Source: JBHJHP01 sp042219855 (GTDB lineage: Bacteria > Bacteroidota > Bacteroidia > Bacteroidales > UBA5342). Taken from it: a stretch of 64,000 nucleotides of DNA. Below, piece by piece: positions 36,422-45,073 of the stretch. The DNA lies in NCBI RefSeq assembly GCF_042219855.1, contig NZ_JBHJHP010000005.1:372001-436000 (forward strand). Direction: 5' to 3'. The notes beneath the pieces were generated by a model. That model ran no database searches. It saw only the letters and a list, made by a program, of their open reading frames with translations, and was not told where the DNA came from. The translations under genes were made by a program, and so were the position numbers. Numbering within the stretch: the first letter of the stretch is position 1; each line of letters opens with the position of its first letter.

Positions 36422-38245
36422 ATGAACAAAAATGTCAACCTGTTACTTAAAATAATACTATGCCTATTTACCACAGCATGGTGTTTAATATCGTGCGAAT
36501 ATTCAACGTTAAAAGAGTATTATGTATCAATTGATAAACCTGAAGAAATACCGGGAATACAAATTATTTTAAATACCAATGAAAACGACAGTATTATTTT
36601 TTACAAAGGCCAGGAAACTGTATTACCTATAAACGTACAAACCCAGCCAGGTATTAAATTGCAATATGCTGAGTTTTATTTAGATGACAGTATAATATCC
36701 AGGAACCATTATTTAGATAATTATTATACAAACTTCAGATTTAAATTATCGGATGATACAGTCCACAATTTTAGTATCGCATTTTATACAGGATCAGGTA
36801 CTAACAGCATAGCAGATATAAACGGATATGAAGGATTCGTTTATAAAACCAAGGAATATAAACTGATTTGTAATAAAAAACACACCCCTGGGACCGGCAA
36901 TCTAAATATCACTGAAAACGGTCTGTTATTAAACTGGAAACCATATAATGGAACTGGTTTTAAAAACTTTATTCTCACCAAAGGATCAATTGATTCACTT
37001 TTAACGTTGAAGGAAAATCAATTTATTGATCATGAATATCGTGGTGGAAAATGGACGTATGACGTATCTGTTATTGATAATAATAATTATGTTTTGAAAT
37101 GGGCCAGATTAAATATTGACTTTCAAATTCCTCAGCCAGAAATAAAAGAGATTAATAAGCAACTTGCATTAAAGTGGTCTTCAACCGAAATAGAGACTTT
37201 GCTGGATGGCTATGAACTTGCTATGGGAAATTTTTCCGGCTATCATTATAACCCGGATTTAGTGTATTATATACCTAAAGGGGTGAATCATTTTATATTC
37301 AAAGATTATATGTTTGGATCATATAAAGAATTTCATTTCCATGGTATAAAAGACAATAAGACATCAGAAGGTCAGATTTATAATACAGGTAGAGTTCTGA
37401 GGTTAACTATGGGATTACCTGGTCCTTATTTCAAGAATCATTATGATGCAACAACCAAGGGTACCCTGATTTATGATAATGAAAATCTACAGTTTTATTC
37501 CAGTAAAGATGATTCTGTTTATACAGTTATGCCAATGGATGCGGACATTACTCAATCTACTGATGGTGAATACATTGTATATCCCAAACAATCCACTATG
37601 GATGTTTATCAATATAATTCCCAGTCATATGGTTTTGTAAAAACGATCCAGATAAAGGAAGACATCAGTGCATATAACCAGGACTTGTACTTTAAGCTTT
37701 CAGATAATGGAATTTTAGCCTTTATGAACACAGCAAAACTATATGTATTTGATATTGTAAATGAAAAATTACTTTGCAGTAAATATATGGGGCAACTTTA
37801 TAATGTTGTTCTCATGCCGGATGGAAAACATCTGATTTTATATTTGGATAATACAGCAAAAGTTTATGAACTACGAAACGATACTATTATTATGGTAAAT
37901 GAATTTAGTAGTAGCGGAAATTATTCCCCGAATAGTTTCAGACTCATTTACAATGAGCCTGAAAACATTTACTATTTTAATAGTTATAAAATGATAATAA
38001 AAAATATTCTAAATTCTAATATTGAAAAAGAGATCCAACTTGGTTCCGCTTTTATAAACTTAGATATTCAAAAAAACAAAATTCTTACTTTCGATACGTA
38101 CAGTAAAGAATTTAGAGTATTTAGTTACCCAACAGGTGAGCTAACAGAAATTGTTCCAACGATGTTTGAAAAATCTACAGAGTATATGTTTCTGTGCAAT
38201 GACAGAATCTTCAGATCCAATTACAAATATTACCTTAAAAACTAA
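36422..38245 (+). CDS. Lipoprotein of unknown function with Fn3-like and beta-propeller-like regions
   Basis: A 607-residue predicted lipoprotein (signal peptide, Cys25 in WCLISCEYS). I do not recognise a family over its whole length. Residues about 30-150 are beta-rich (VLPINVQTQPGIKLQYAEFY). About 155-320 resembles two Fn3-type units (GLLLNWKPYNGTGFKNFILT, LALKWSSTEIETLLDGYELA). From about 330 to the end there are repeated short strands of WD/propeller type (DGEYIVYPKQS, DGKHLILYLDNTAKVYEL, NKILTFDTYSKEFRVFSYP). The gene is visibly more AT-rich than its neighbours, with many ATA/TTA/AAT codons. It starts a group of three same-strand genes with an outer-membrane barrel and an esterase. Confidence 0.7.
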   Translation: MNKNVNLLLKIILCLFTTAWCLISCEYSTLKEYYVSIDKPEEIPGIQIILNTNENDSIIFYKGQETVLPINVQTQPGIKLQYAEFYLDDSIISRNHYLDNYYTNFRFKLSDDTVHNFSIAFYTGSGTNSIADINGYEGFVYKTKEYKLICNKKHTPGTGNLNITENGLLLNWKPYNGTGFKNFILTKGSIDSLLTLKENQFIDHEYRGGKWTYDVSVIDNNNYVLKWARLNIDFQIPQPEIKEINKQLALKWSSTEIETLLDGYELAMGNFSGYHYNPDLVYYIPKGVNHFIFKDYMFGSYKEFHFHGIKDNKTSEGQIYNTGRVLRLTMGLPGPYFKNHYDATTKGTLIYDNENLQFYSSKDDSVYTVMPMDADITQSTDGEYIVYPKQSTMDVYQYNSQSYGFVKTIQIKEDISAYNQDLYFKLSDNGILAFMNTAKLYVFDIVNEKLLCSKYMGQLYNVVLMPDGKHLILYLDNTAKVYELRNDTIIMVNEFSSSGNYSPNSFRLIYNEPENIYYFNSYKMIIKNILNSNIEKEIQLGSAFINLDIQKNKILTFDTYSKEFRVFSYPTGELTEIVPTMFEKSTEYMFLCNDRIFRSNYKYYLKN

Positions 38246-38260
38246 ATACCTAAGCGACTT

Positions 38261-38968
38261 ATGATTTATAAAACAATTATTGCTATTCTGATAACTATTA
38301 ATATAATTCCGGTTTTTTCTCAAAACCTGCAGGTTGATTACGGTATTGACTACCAGAATTATGAAATGACTAATTTAAAGGAGTTAACAAACAGCATCTA
38401 CAGAACCATACCTTTCGACGCAAAGATAACTAGTAATTTTCCCCCATATTTAAGGCACCATATTTCAGGTCTTTACAGTTTGAGTAATAATCTGGGACTA
38501 GGATTTTCTTTTACATACCAAACCAGTGGTTCCCGAATATCAAGAGCAGATTATTCAGGAAGTTATAACTACGATATGATAATCAATGGTTACTCTCCTG
38601 GTATTAAAGGTCAATTAAAAGTATCTGACTTCAGGTATGTGTCATTGTACTTCTACAGCTCTATAGGTTTAATTTTCAGCAATTTAAAACTAGTAGAAAA
38701 TTTTAACATCCTGGAATATGAACCTCAAATATCAGAGGAAGATTTTGTATCTACAAACCTTTTTTTTGAACCTGGATTACGGTTTGAGCATCTTATTTCA
38801 AATTTTTGTATCAGCTTAAACTCAGGATATAATTTCGGTATTTATAATGGCGACCTTAAATACAGAAAAGATAAACGTTATATACTAATCAACCAACAGG
38901 AAGAAAGCTTAAACGCGAACTGGTCCGGTTTATATATTGGACTTGCCATAGGGATTATTTTACATTAA
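38261..38968 (+). CDS. Predicted outer-membrane beta-barrel protein
   Basis: A 235-residue protein with signal peptide (IIPVFSQN) and alternating amphipathic strands with Gly/Tyr/Phe turns typical of small porin-like barrels (HHISGLYSLSNNLGLGFSFT, YVSLYFYSSIGLIFSNLKL, FEPGLRFEHLISNFCISLNS, WSGLYIGLAIGIIL). It lies 15 nt after the lipoprotein gene and 10 nt before the esterase gene. The pairing of an exposed lipoprotein with a small barrel suggests an outer-membrane complex; no family name can be given. It is AT-rich like the upstream gene. Confidence 0.7.
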   Translation: MIYKTIIAILITINIIPVFSQNLQVDYGIDYQNYEMTNLKELTNSIYRTIPFDAKITSNFPPYLRHHISGLYSLSNNLGLGFSFTYQTSGSRISRADYSGSYNYDMIINGYSPGIKGQLKVSDFRYVSLYFYSSIGLIFSNLKLVENFNILEYEPQISEEDFVSTNLFFEPGLRFEHLISNFCISLNSGYNFGIYNGDLKYRKDKRYILINQQEESLNANWSGLYIGLAIGIILH

Positions 38969-38978
38969 TACACAAATA

Positions 38979-40280
38979 ATGAAAAAAATATTTTTAATAA
39001 TTACGACAGGAATATTGACCTTTTTTGTTTCGGCAGAAAACTATCCATACAGAAGTAATGTTTTATGGGTTACCACTCCGGATCATGACAACTGGTTGTA
39101 TAAAATAAATGAAAAGGCTTCTGTAACAGTCTCAGTGTATGAATTTGGAATTCTGCAAAACAACATTGAAGTCAGTTACAGTATTGGACCTGAATTGATG
39201 CCCGGTGAAAAAAGTGGCAACGTAATCCTCAAAGATGGTAAAGCAGAAATTCCACTTGGTACAATGAAGGCGCCCGGATTTCTGGACTGCAGACTGGAAA
39301 CGACAATAGGTGGAAGAATTTATAAGCATCACATCAAAGTTGGATTTGAACCGGATAAACTAAAGCCTTACACAAAATTACCGGAGGATTTTGTTACGTT
39401 TTGGGATCAGGCCAAACAGGAGGCCGCAGAATGTCCTTTAATGGCTGAACGACGATTTGTTCCTGAATTTTCAAGCGATAAAGTTAACTGTTACCTGGTA
39501 AAGCTACAGGTGTATAAAAAGGATCATTACGTGTATGGCTATCTGACTGTTCCCAAAAAAGAGGGAACCTTTCCGCTTGTATTTTCACCTCCGGGTGCTG
39601 GGATTAAACCAATGGACCCGCTGAAACATATGTTTTACGCTGAAGAAGGTTTTATCCGTTTTGATATGGAAATACATGGCATCAGACCTGATCTTGATGC
39701 CGATACCTACAAAGAGATCAGCAGAGCTTTTGGGAAAGACAACAACAGTTACCTTGTCAACGGACTTGACAACCGGGATTCTTATTATATGAAAAAAGTA
39801 TACATGGCATGTATTGGAGCGCTTGATTACCTGACAAGCCTACCGGAATGGGATGGTAAAAATCTTATCGCACAGGGTGGTAGCCAGGGAGGTGCCTTAG
39901 CACTGATCACGGCAGGCCTGGACAAGCGAATAACAGCATGTGCAGCAAATCATCCTGCCTTAAGTGATATGATTGCATACAAATACGGACGTGCCGGAGG
40001 ATATCCTCACTTATTCACCAAATTTACAGGGATGGATACACCCGATAAAATACGCACACTGACATATTACGATGTTGTAAACTTTGTGCGCTATATTAAT
40101 GTTCCTGTATTCATGACCTGGGGATACAATGATAATACCTGTCCTCCGACAACAAGTTATTGTGTGTATAATTCCATAAATTCTGCCAAGGAAGCACTAA
40201 TAACGCCTGTTAACGAACACTGGGTATCTACCGAAACCCGACATGTAATATTAAAGTGGATCAGAGATAATCTAAAATAG
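38979..40280 (+). CDS. Secreted CE7-type acetyl(xylan) esterase
   Basis: A 433-residue alpha/beta-hydrolase of the acetyl xylan esterase / cephalosporin-C deacetylase family, which removes O-acetyl groups from oligosaccharides. Signal peptide 1-19 (TFFVSAEN), an N-terminal Ig-like beta domain at about 20-125, then the catalytic domain (FVTFWDQAKQEAAECPL, KDHYVYGYLTVPKKEG). Nucleophile Ser302 in AQGGSQGGALA, Asp385 in TWGYNDNTCPP and His414 in VNEHWVS make a complete triad. The extra N-terminal domain and export signal fit a periplasmic or surface glycan-trimming role. It is the third gene of the group and is convergent, with a 5-nt gap, with the dnaX C-terminal frame. Confidence 0.9.
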   Translation: MKKIFLIITTGILTFFVSAENYPYRSNVLWVTTPDHDNWLYKINEKASVTVSVYEFGILQNNIEVSYSIGPELMPGEKSGNVILKDGKAEIPLGTMKAPGFLDCRLETTIGGRIYKHHIKVGFEPDKLKPYTKLPEDFVTFWDQAKQEAAECPLMAERRFVPEFSSDKVNCYLVKLQVYKKDHYVYGYLTVPKKEGTFPLVFSPPGAGIKPMDPLKHMFYAEEGFIRFDMEIHGIRPDLDADTYKEISRAFGKDNNSYLVNGLDNRDSYYMKKVYMACIGALDYLTSLPEWDGKNLIAQGGSQGGALALITAGLDKRITACAANHPALSDMIAYKYGRAGGYPHLFTKFTGMDTPDKIRTLTYYDVVNFVRYINVPVFMTWGYNDNTCPPTTSYCVYNSINSAKEALITPVNEHWVSTETRHVILKWIRDNLK

Positions 40281-40285
40281 GAATT

Positions 40286-40936
40286 CTATTCCAGATCCAG
40301 ATCAAACATTTTACGTAACAGGTTTATATCAGGGTTTTTACTGATCATACGTTGCAGTTTTTCAGAATTAGTGAAAAACTTTTTCTCCTCCACCGTCTCA
40401 TCAACGGTAATGGAAAACCGAATCAGATCATTTTTTAATTTCGACCGTAAATGATCGAGAATAAGACTTTGTTCCTCAATAATTCTTTTTTCCTGAATAT
40501 TGTTGTGAACCGTGAGTTTAATGGTCACTGCATCTGCAGCCAGTTCGGGTTGATGTGACTTCAGTGTTTCAGCCAGGTGTACCTTATCTTCAGCTATCTC
40601 GGCAATCATATTTCTCCACTCCTGCAGCAATGCCTGCTCCGTGAATTTCTGCTTGTTTTTTTCCCGGGAACCATCGGTACTAACTGCTTCTTCGTTTTGA
40701 TCCTGGGCGTTATTTCCCTTTATAGATATTCCGATTGAACCAAGGCCGGTAACACTCTTAACTTTCTTTGTGGGCTGTTTGATTACTTCTGCAGCTGCAG
40801 ATTTGCTTTTTTCCTGATTAACAAGTGGTTTAGATTCAGCTTGTGTAACATTATCCGTGGAAGTCTTAACCGGTGTGCTTACAGCTCCATCTGAACGTAT
40901 AGGATCCAATACTTTTTCCTTGTCCTGTTCAGTTAT
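40286..40936 (-). CDS. dnaX: DnaX tau-type C-terminal extension, in the +1 frame after an A10 run
   Basis: This open frame begins exactly where the upstream dnaX frame meets its stop and continues it in the +1 phase, from ATA ACT GAA CAG at 40936 through a TTG at 40909. It encodes about 217 residues: a Lys/Ser/Thr/Gln-rich linker, then a compact domain (FTEQALLQEWRNMIAEIAED, VTIKLTVHNNIQEKRIIEEQ) like the C-terminal region of Bacteroidota DnaX that would contact polymerase alpha or DnaB. No independent start or signal is evident. It is most likely expressed as part of DnaX by slippage, or the split is a sequence error in the homopolymer. Confidence 0.75.
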   Translation of the reverse strand: MTEQDKEKVLDPIRSDGAVSTPVKTSTDNVTQAESKPLVNQEKSKSAAAEVIKQPTKKVKSVTGLGSIGISIKGNNAQDQNEEAVSTDGSREKNKQKFTEQALLQEWRNMIAEIAEDKVHLAETLKSHQPELAADAVTIKLTVHNNIQEKRIIEEQSLILDHLRSKLKNDLIRFSITVDETVEEKKFFTNSEKLQRMISKNPDINLLRKMFDLDLE

Positions 40937-42038
40937 TTTTTTTTTGGTTGACTAACTGAGCCAACTTAATCAGGGTTAATTCCACTAATAACCGCTTGTT
41001 CTTACTTAGCCTGTAGTTGAGATCACAATCGTTTGAAATTTCCAAAGCTTTGTAGAGAAACAACTGCTCACAGTTTTTAGCCTGAGTAACATACTTATTC
41101 CTGATTGCATCACCAACCTCAAGCAGTGAAACAGTCTGTGGATCTCGGCAAACCAGAAGATCTCTGAAGTGAGAGCTTAATCCGTTAATGAAGTGGCTTG
41201 CATCAAATCCCTTATTCAGGATTTCGTTAAAGATGAGTAACGCCTGTGATACATTTCCCGCTAAAAAGTGGTCAACCAGTTTAAAATAATAATCATAATC
41301 AAGAACATTCAGGTTTTCAATAACCTTTTCATACGTTACATTTGTTCCGCAGAAATTTACAACCTGATCAAAAATAGAAAGAGCATCACGCATTCCACCA
41401 TCTGCCTTCTGCGCAATTACCGATAACGCTTCCGGCTCAACACTTACATTTTCCTTTGTTGCAACGTATCCCAGATGTTCAATTGCATCCTTAACATTAA
41501 TCCGGTTAAAGTCAAAGATCTGGCAACGCGATAAAATGGTAGGTATAATTTTATGCTTCTCCGTTGTAGCAAGGATAAAAATGGCATGTTTGGGTGGTTC
41601 TTCCAGGGTCTTCAGAAAGGCATTAAAAGCCTGCTGCGATAACATATGGACCTCATCAATAATATAAATGCTGTATTTTCCTATTTGTGGCGGGACCCGG
41701 ACCTTTTCGGTCAGTAATCGTATATCATCAGTAGAATTGTTGGAAGCTGCATCAAGCTCGTGAATATTATAGGAGCGGTTTTCACTAAATGCCTTACACG
41801 ATTCACACTCACCGCAGGCTTCAATGTCTGATGTTGGATGAAAACAGTTTAATGTTTTTGCAAGTATACGGGCACATGTAGTTTTTCCTACACCACGCGG
41901 ACCGCAAAACAGGTATGCATGAGCAATATGGCCTGTTTTTATAGCATTCTTCAAAGTTCCCGTGATGGACTTCTGACCAACCACTGTATCAAAACTAAGC
42001 GGCCTGTATTTTCTTGCCGATACTACAAAATTATCCAT
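40929..42038 (-). CDS. dnaX: DNA polymerase III clamp-loader subunit DnaX (gamma-like product)
   Basis: A 369-residue frame covering domains I-III of DnaX: the AAA+ ATPase with Walker A (GPRGVGKTTCARIL), the four-Cys zinc module (NCFHPTSDIEACGECESCKAFS in two parts around the Cys residues), Walker B (IYIIDEVHMLS), sensor (ILATTEKHKIIPTILSRCQ) and the oligomerisation collar to ELTLIKLAQLVNQ. It loads the sliding clamp on primed DNA. The frame stops directly after a ten-A run, giving a gamma-length protein; the tau-type tail is in the +1 frame. The normal Bacteroidota protein is one polypeptide of roughly 580-600 residues, which matches the two frames joined. Confidence 0.93.
   Translation of the reverse strand: MDNFVVSARKYRPLSFDTVVGQKSITGTLKNAIKTGHIAHAYLFCGPRGVGKTTCARILAKTLNCFHPTSDIEACGECESCKAFSENRSYNIHELDAASNNSTDDIRLLTEKVRVPPQIGKYSIYIIDEVHMLSQQAFNAFLKTLEEPPKHAIFILATTEKHKIIPTILSRCQIFDFNRINVKDAIEHLGYVATKENVSVEPEALSVIAQKADGGMRDALSIFDQVVNFCGTNVTYEKVIENLNVLDYDYYFKLVDHFLAGNVSQALLIFNEILNKGFDASHFINGLSSHFRDLLVCRDPQTVSLLEVGDAIRNKYVTQAKNCEQLFLYKALEISNDCDLNYRLSKNKRLLVELTLIKLAQLVNQKKNN
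40936..40945 (-). promoter_or_regulatory. A10 slippery run in dnaX
   Basis: Ten consecutive A on the coding strand (CAACC-A10-TAACTGA). In the zero frame it reads Q-K-K-N-N-stop; loss of one A or gain of two joins the frame to the tau-type tail. Transcriptional slippage at an A9 run is established for Thermus dnaX. Confidence 0.55.
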
Positions 42039-42056
42039 TTACTGTTCTGCTTTGTG

Positions 42057-42064
42057 CAAATATA
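42057..42064 (-). promoter_or_regulatory. Candidate -7 element for dnaX
   Basis: The minus strand reads TATATTTG (TAnnTTTG) 18 nt upstream of the dnaX start. No clear -33 TTG at the normal spacing. Confidence 0.35.
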
Positions 42065-42166
42065 ATTATTTTTAAAAGTGTGTCCCGAAGTGTTCATCAA
42101 TAGTTATTCACATTTGCATTAACATTTTGGTATAAATTTTGCATATTTAGCAAAAAATCTATAGCC

Positions 42167-42817
42167 ATGTTACATAAAAGCATTTCATTCATTTTTGCAT
42201 TGTTAATTTCGGTTCCGGGATTTGCCCAGAATAACGAAAAAATATATGATGCATCTGAAGTCACAGTTCTTCCTATTTTTGCACAGGGTAAAATGAGCCT
42301 CGCAGATTTTCTGAAGTTCTATCAGCAGTATCCGGAAGACGCGAAAGAAAAGAATGTCAGCGGTACGGTTGAGTTATCTCTGATTATTTCATCTGACGGT
42401 GAAATACTGAATTCTTCCATTTCAAAAGGTGTTGATGAATCTCTGGACAAAGAAGCACTCCGCCTGGCAAATATGATGCCCGAATTTTCACCTGCGGAAT
42501 TGAATGGGAAACCGGTTAACAGTAAAATTAAAATTGGCATACCTTTCAATAGTACAACGCAAGCAACAATGAAACCTGTCGCAACGGAATATGCATCCGG
42601 AAACAGTACAGAAAAAGTTGAGAAACAGGCAGCACCTGCAAAAAAATATCCGTTGTATGTTATTGATGGTAAAATTGTAAACGATGATATTAAGGTCAAT
42701 GCGGACAATATAGAATCTGTCCGGGTCATTAAAGGCCAAAAAGCAATTGACAAATATGGTCAAAGGGCTGTGGATGGTGTCATAATTTTCACAACAAAAA
42801 ATTTCACAAACGACTAA
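42167..42817 (+). CDS. Periplasmic protein joining a TonB C-terminal-like domain to a receptor plug-like segment
   Basis: A 216-residue exported protein. Signal peptide 1-20 (SVPGFAQ), then at about 45-135 a TonB-C fold (VSGTVELSLIISSDGEILNS, LDKEALRLANMMPEFSPAEL, INGKPVNSKIKIGIPF-like end). After a short linker, residues 160-216 read LYVIDGKIVNDD, NIESVRVIKGQKAIDKYGQR and AVDGVIIFTTKN, the same pattern as the plug of SusC-type receptors (VIDG, DIESI.VLK, A..YG.RA..GVI.ITTK). It has no membrane anchor other than the signal and no barrel. It may interact with TonB-dependent transport, or the plug-like fold may have a separate binding role. Single gene, closed by a strong terminator. Confidence 0.75.
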   Translation: MLHKSISFIFALLISVPGFAQNNEKIYDASEVTVLPIFAQGKMSLADFLKFYQQYPEDAKEKNVSGTVELSLIISSDGEILNSSISKGVDESLDKEALRLANMMPEFSPAELNGKPVNSKIKIGIPFNSTTQATMKPVATEYASGNSTEKVEKQAAPAKKYPLYVIDGKIVNDDIKVNADNIESVRVIKGQKAIDKYGQRAVDGVIIFTTKNFTND

Positions 42818-42830
42818 ATGGTTTGTGATA

Positions 42831-42864
42831 AAAAAAGTGCCGGTCTTAAAACCGGCACTTTTTT
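42831..42864. terminator. Bidirectional terminator
   Basis: A 14-bp perfect stem (42831-42844 with 42851-42864; AAAAAAGTGCCGGT and its complement) with a six-base loop. It ends the TonB-C/plug protein gene (+); its T/A arm touches the stop codon of the DUF349 gene (-). Confidence 0.9.
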
Positions 42865-44906
42865 TAATCCTGCATATCGTTTAACAAATCTATCTTCCGC
42901 TTCAGAATTTCGAGCCTCTCCTTTGCCTTTTCAATCTTTCGCTCATAATCCTTTACAACAGAACCCGACTTTTTACCTGTGGAAAGAAATCCAATATTAT
43001 TTTCCCAAACGGCAATATCGTTTTCCAGGGTTCGGTATTTATTCAGTAGCTTATTCCGTTCTGAATTCAGCTTATCATCCGAGCGCTGACCAACCTGAAT
43101 ATCTTCAATCTTGGATTTATACTTTTCCACCTCCCTTTTGGTCTCATCCATATTCAACTTATCAAAGTGCCTGTTAATGGCATTCCGGTATTCATTGTAT
43201 ATGGCATCCTTATCACGGAACGGAACATGACCAATGGAATTCCAGCGTTCCTTAAAATCGTGCAGAATACCAATTGTTTTCTCATTATCCTCCTCAGGTT
43301 CAAATGCATTTATCTCGTCAATCAGTTTTTTCTTTAATTTCAGATTATCATCCTGAACCTTATCAATATCATGAAAAAACTCTTTTTTACGGTTGAAGAA
43401 ATGATCACACGCATTTCGAAAATCATTCCAGATGCTGTCAGAATGTTTCCTGGGAACCGGACCAATCTTCTTCCATTCCTTCTGTATGCGAACAAGTTCG
43501 CTGGTTGCTTTTTTCCAGTCCTCGCTGTCCTTTAACGCCAGTGCTTTATTTACCAGTGCCTGCTTTTTCTCCAGATTATCATCCTGAAGTTTTTTATACT
43601 CCTGGTAATACTTGCGTTTATTATCAAAAAACTCATCACAAGCCTTTCTGAAACGTTCGTAAATCTTATTGTTATATTTACGGGGAGCAAAACCAATTGT
43701 TCTCCACTCCTTCTGAATGCCGATTATTTCCTGCGATTTTTTATTCCATACCTTTGGCCTCTCGTAAACCTGACCGGCAATTTCCTCCACTTTCTCACAC
43801 AGGGCAGTTTTCTTTTCCAGATTCTCTTTCTGGTTCTCCTTTATATCATCGTAGTACTGCTGATGCTTTTTATTAATTTTTGCTGTTGCTTCCTTAAAGC
43901 GTTCCCAAAGGGGTTCTTTAAACTCCTTGGGTACTGGTCCGATTTCCCTCCATTCTTTATGTAATTCCTGCAGATTATTGAATGCACTTACCGCATTTTC
44001 TTCATTTATAAGTTCCTCTGCAACCTCACACAGATGTTCTTTAGCTTCCTGATTCTTCTTAAGATCCAGATCCCGCAGATCTTTATTAATCTTAATGTAA
44101 TCGTAAAACATCTCGATACTGTGATGATAGCTTTCGTAAAGATTTCTGACATTTGATTGAGGGACCGGTCCAATTTCCTTCCAGCGCTTCTGTAATTCCC
44201 TGAAGTTGTTAAACGTATTATTTATGGATTCTTCGCTCTGTATTAACTCTTTAATCCCTTCTATTACATCTTTTTTGGCCAGAAGGTTCAGCTCTTTCTC
44301 TTCCTCAAACTTCTTAAGGATTTCATACCTCTTTCTCCTGTAATCTGCAATCAGCTCACTTAATAGCTGTTCCTGAGGATCGGGTGGCATTTTGAAATCC
44401 TTCTCTTCTCCACCGTCAGCAATAAACTTTTCATGCGTTACCGATACTTCATGCTGAAATTTCTCATAGAAGGTATTTTTTATTTTCTCTATTTCATCCT
44501 TCAGGTTACGTGATGTTAACGGGATGCTATCGATTAGATGCTTAAGCCGTATAACTAATTGCTCCTTGCTTAGAGACTCATGATCAATCTCATCAATTTC
44601 CTCTTCAGTATCGTTTTCATTATCGTCCTCATCAAGATCATCCGAAGTATCATCATCACTAACCTTTTCCACCTCAGTAGAAGATTTTTCTTCCTCCTTT
44701 TTACTGTCTTCGGTGGCATCTTCCACTTTTTCTTCCGATCCGTTTGTTTCAGATGCCGCTTCTTCTTTCGGCTCCTTTTCTGTATCCGAAACTATTTCAT
44801 CCTTTTTAACCGACGATTTTTCACTTTCTGTTTCTTTTGATATACCGGTGTTTTCTTCACTTTTAAAGCCATCATTTTCAGGCAATTTATTTAGATCATT
44901 GTTCAT
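42864..44906 (-). CDS. DUF349-repeat protein with acidic N-terminus
   Basis: A cytosolic protein of about 680 residues; I start it at Met 44906 (MNNDLNKLPENDGF), seven codons inside the open frame. Residues 1-110 are a very acidic, disordered-looking Glu/Asp/Ser stretch. The rest is charged coiled coil containing five DUF349 units with the signature W.xIG.VP: RWKEIGPVPQSN, EWREIGPVPKEF, EWRTIGFAPRKY, EWKKIGPVPRKH and RWNSIGHVPFRD. The C-terminus is another coiled coil (KDYERKIEKAKERLEILKRK). The family is widespread in Bacteroidota and its function is not established. Single gene, divergent from the receiver/PEP-synthase hybrid. Confidence 0.9.
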   Translation of the reverse strand: MNNDLNKLPENDGFKSEENTGISKETESEKSSVKKDEIVSDTEKEPKEEAASETNGSEEKVEDATEDSKKEEEKSSTEVEKVSDDDTSDDLDEDDNENDTEEEIDEIDHESLSKEQLVIRLKHLIDSIPLTSRNLKDEIEKIKNTFYEKFQHEVSVTHEKFIADGGEEKDFKMPPDPQEQLLSELIADYRRKRYEILKKFEEEKELNLLAKKDVIEGIKELIQSEESINNTFNNFRELQKRWKEIGPVPQSNVRNLYESYHHSIEMFYDYIKINKDLRDLDLKKNQEAKEHLCEVAEELINEENAVSAFNNLQELHKEWREIGPVPKEFKEPLWERFKEATAKINKKHQQYYDDIKENQKENLEKKTALCEKVEEIAGQVYERPKVWNKKSQEIIGIQKEWRTIGFAPRKYNNKIYERFRKACDEFFDNKRKYYQEYKKLQDDNLEKKQALVNKALALKDSEDWKKATSELVRIQKEWKKIGPVPRKHSDSIWNDFRNACDHFFNRKKEFFHDIDKVQDDNLKLKKKLIDEINAFEPEEDNEKTIGILHDFKERWNSIGHVPFRDKDAIYNEYRNAINRHFDKLNMDETKREVEKYKSKIEDIQVGQRSDDKLNSERNKLLNKYRTLENDIAVWENNIGFLSTGKKSGSVVKDYERKIEKAKERLEILKRKIDLLNDMQD

Positions 44907-45003
44907 AACAAAACAATTTTGGAGCATTACACAATTTTTATAAAATTAAAATAAAAATAGATAAAAACGAATTAAATAAAGAAGTTTAGAGAATTGCCGG
45001 AAT

Positions 45004-45011
45004 TATATTTG
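45004..45011 (+). promoter_or_regulatory. Candidate -7 element for the receiver/PEP-synthase hybrid gene
   Basis: TATATTTG matches TAnnTTTG, 62 nt upstream of the start codon. The -33 region is only TTTA at suboptimal spacing, so support is moderate. Confidence 0.35.
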
Positions 45012-45073
45012 TCATGACTTAGGGTATTGGTTAGCTCGTCTTTTTATTATATATTGGTCTAAACTCTGCATTT

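Noticed and set aside
40286..40909. A separate gene starting at TTG 40909 after dnaX
   Set aside because: The frame is already open upstream to the A10 run and its sequence fits the DnaX C-terminal part; I treat it as the dnaX tail.
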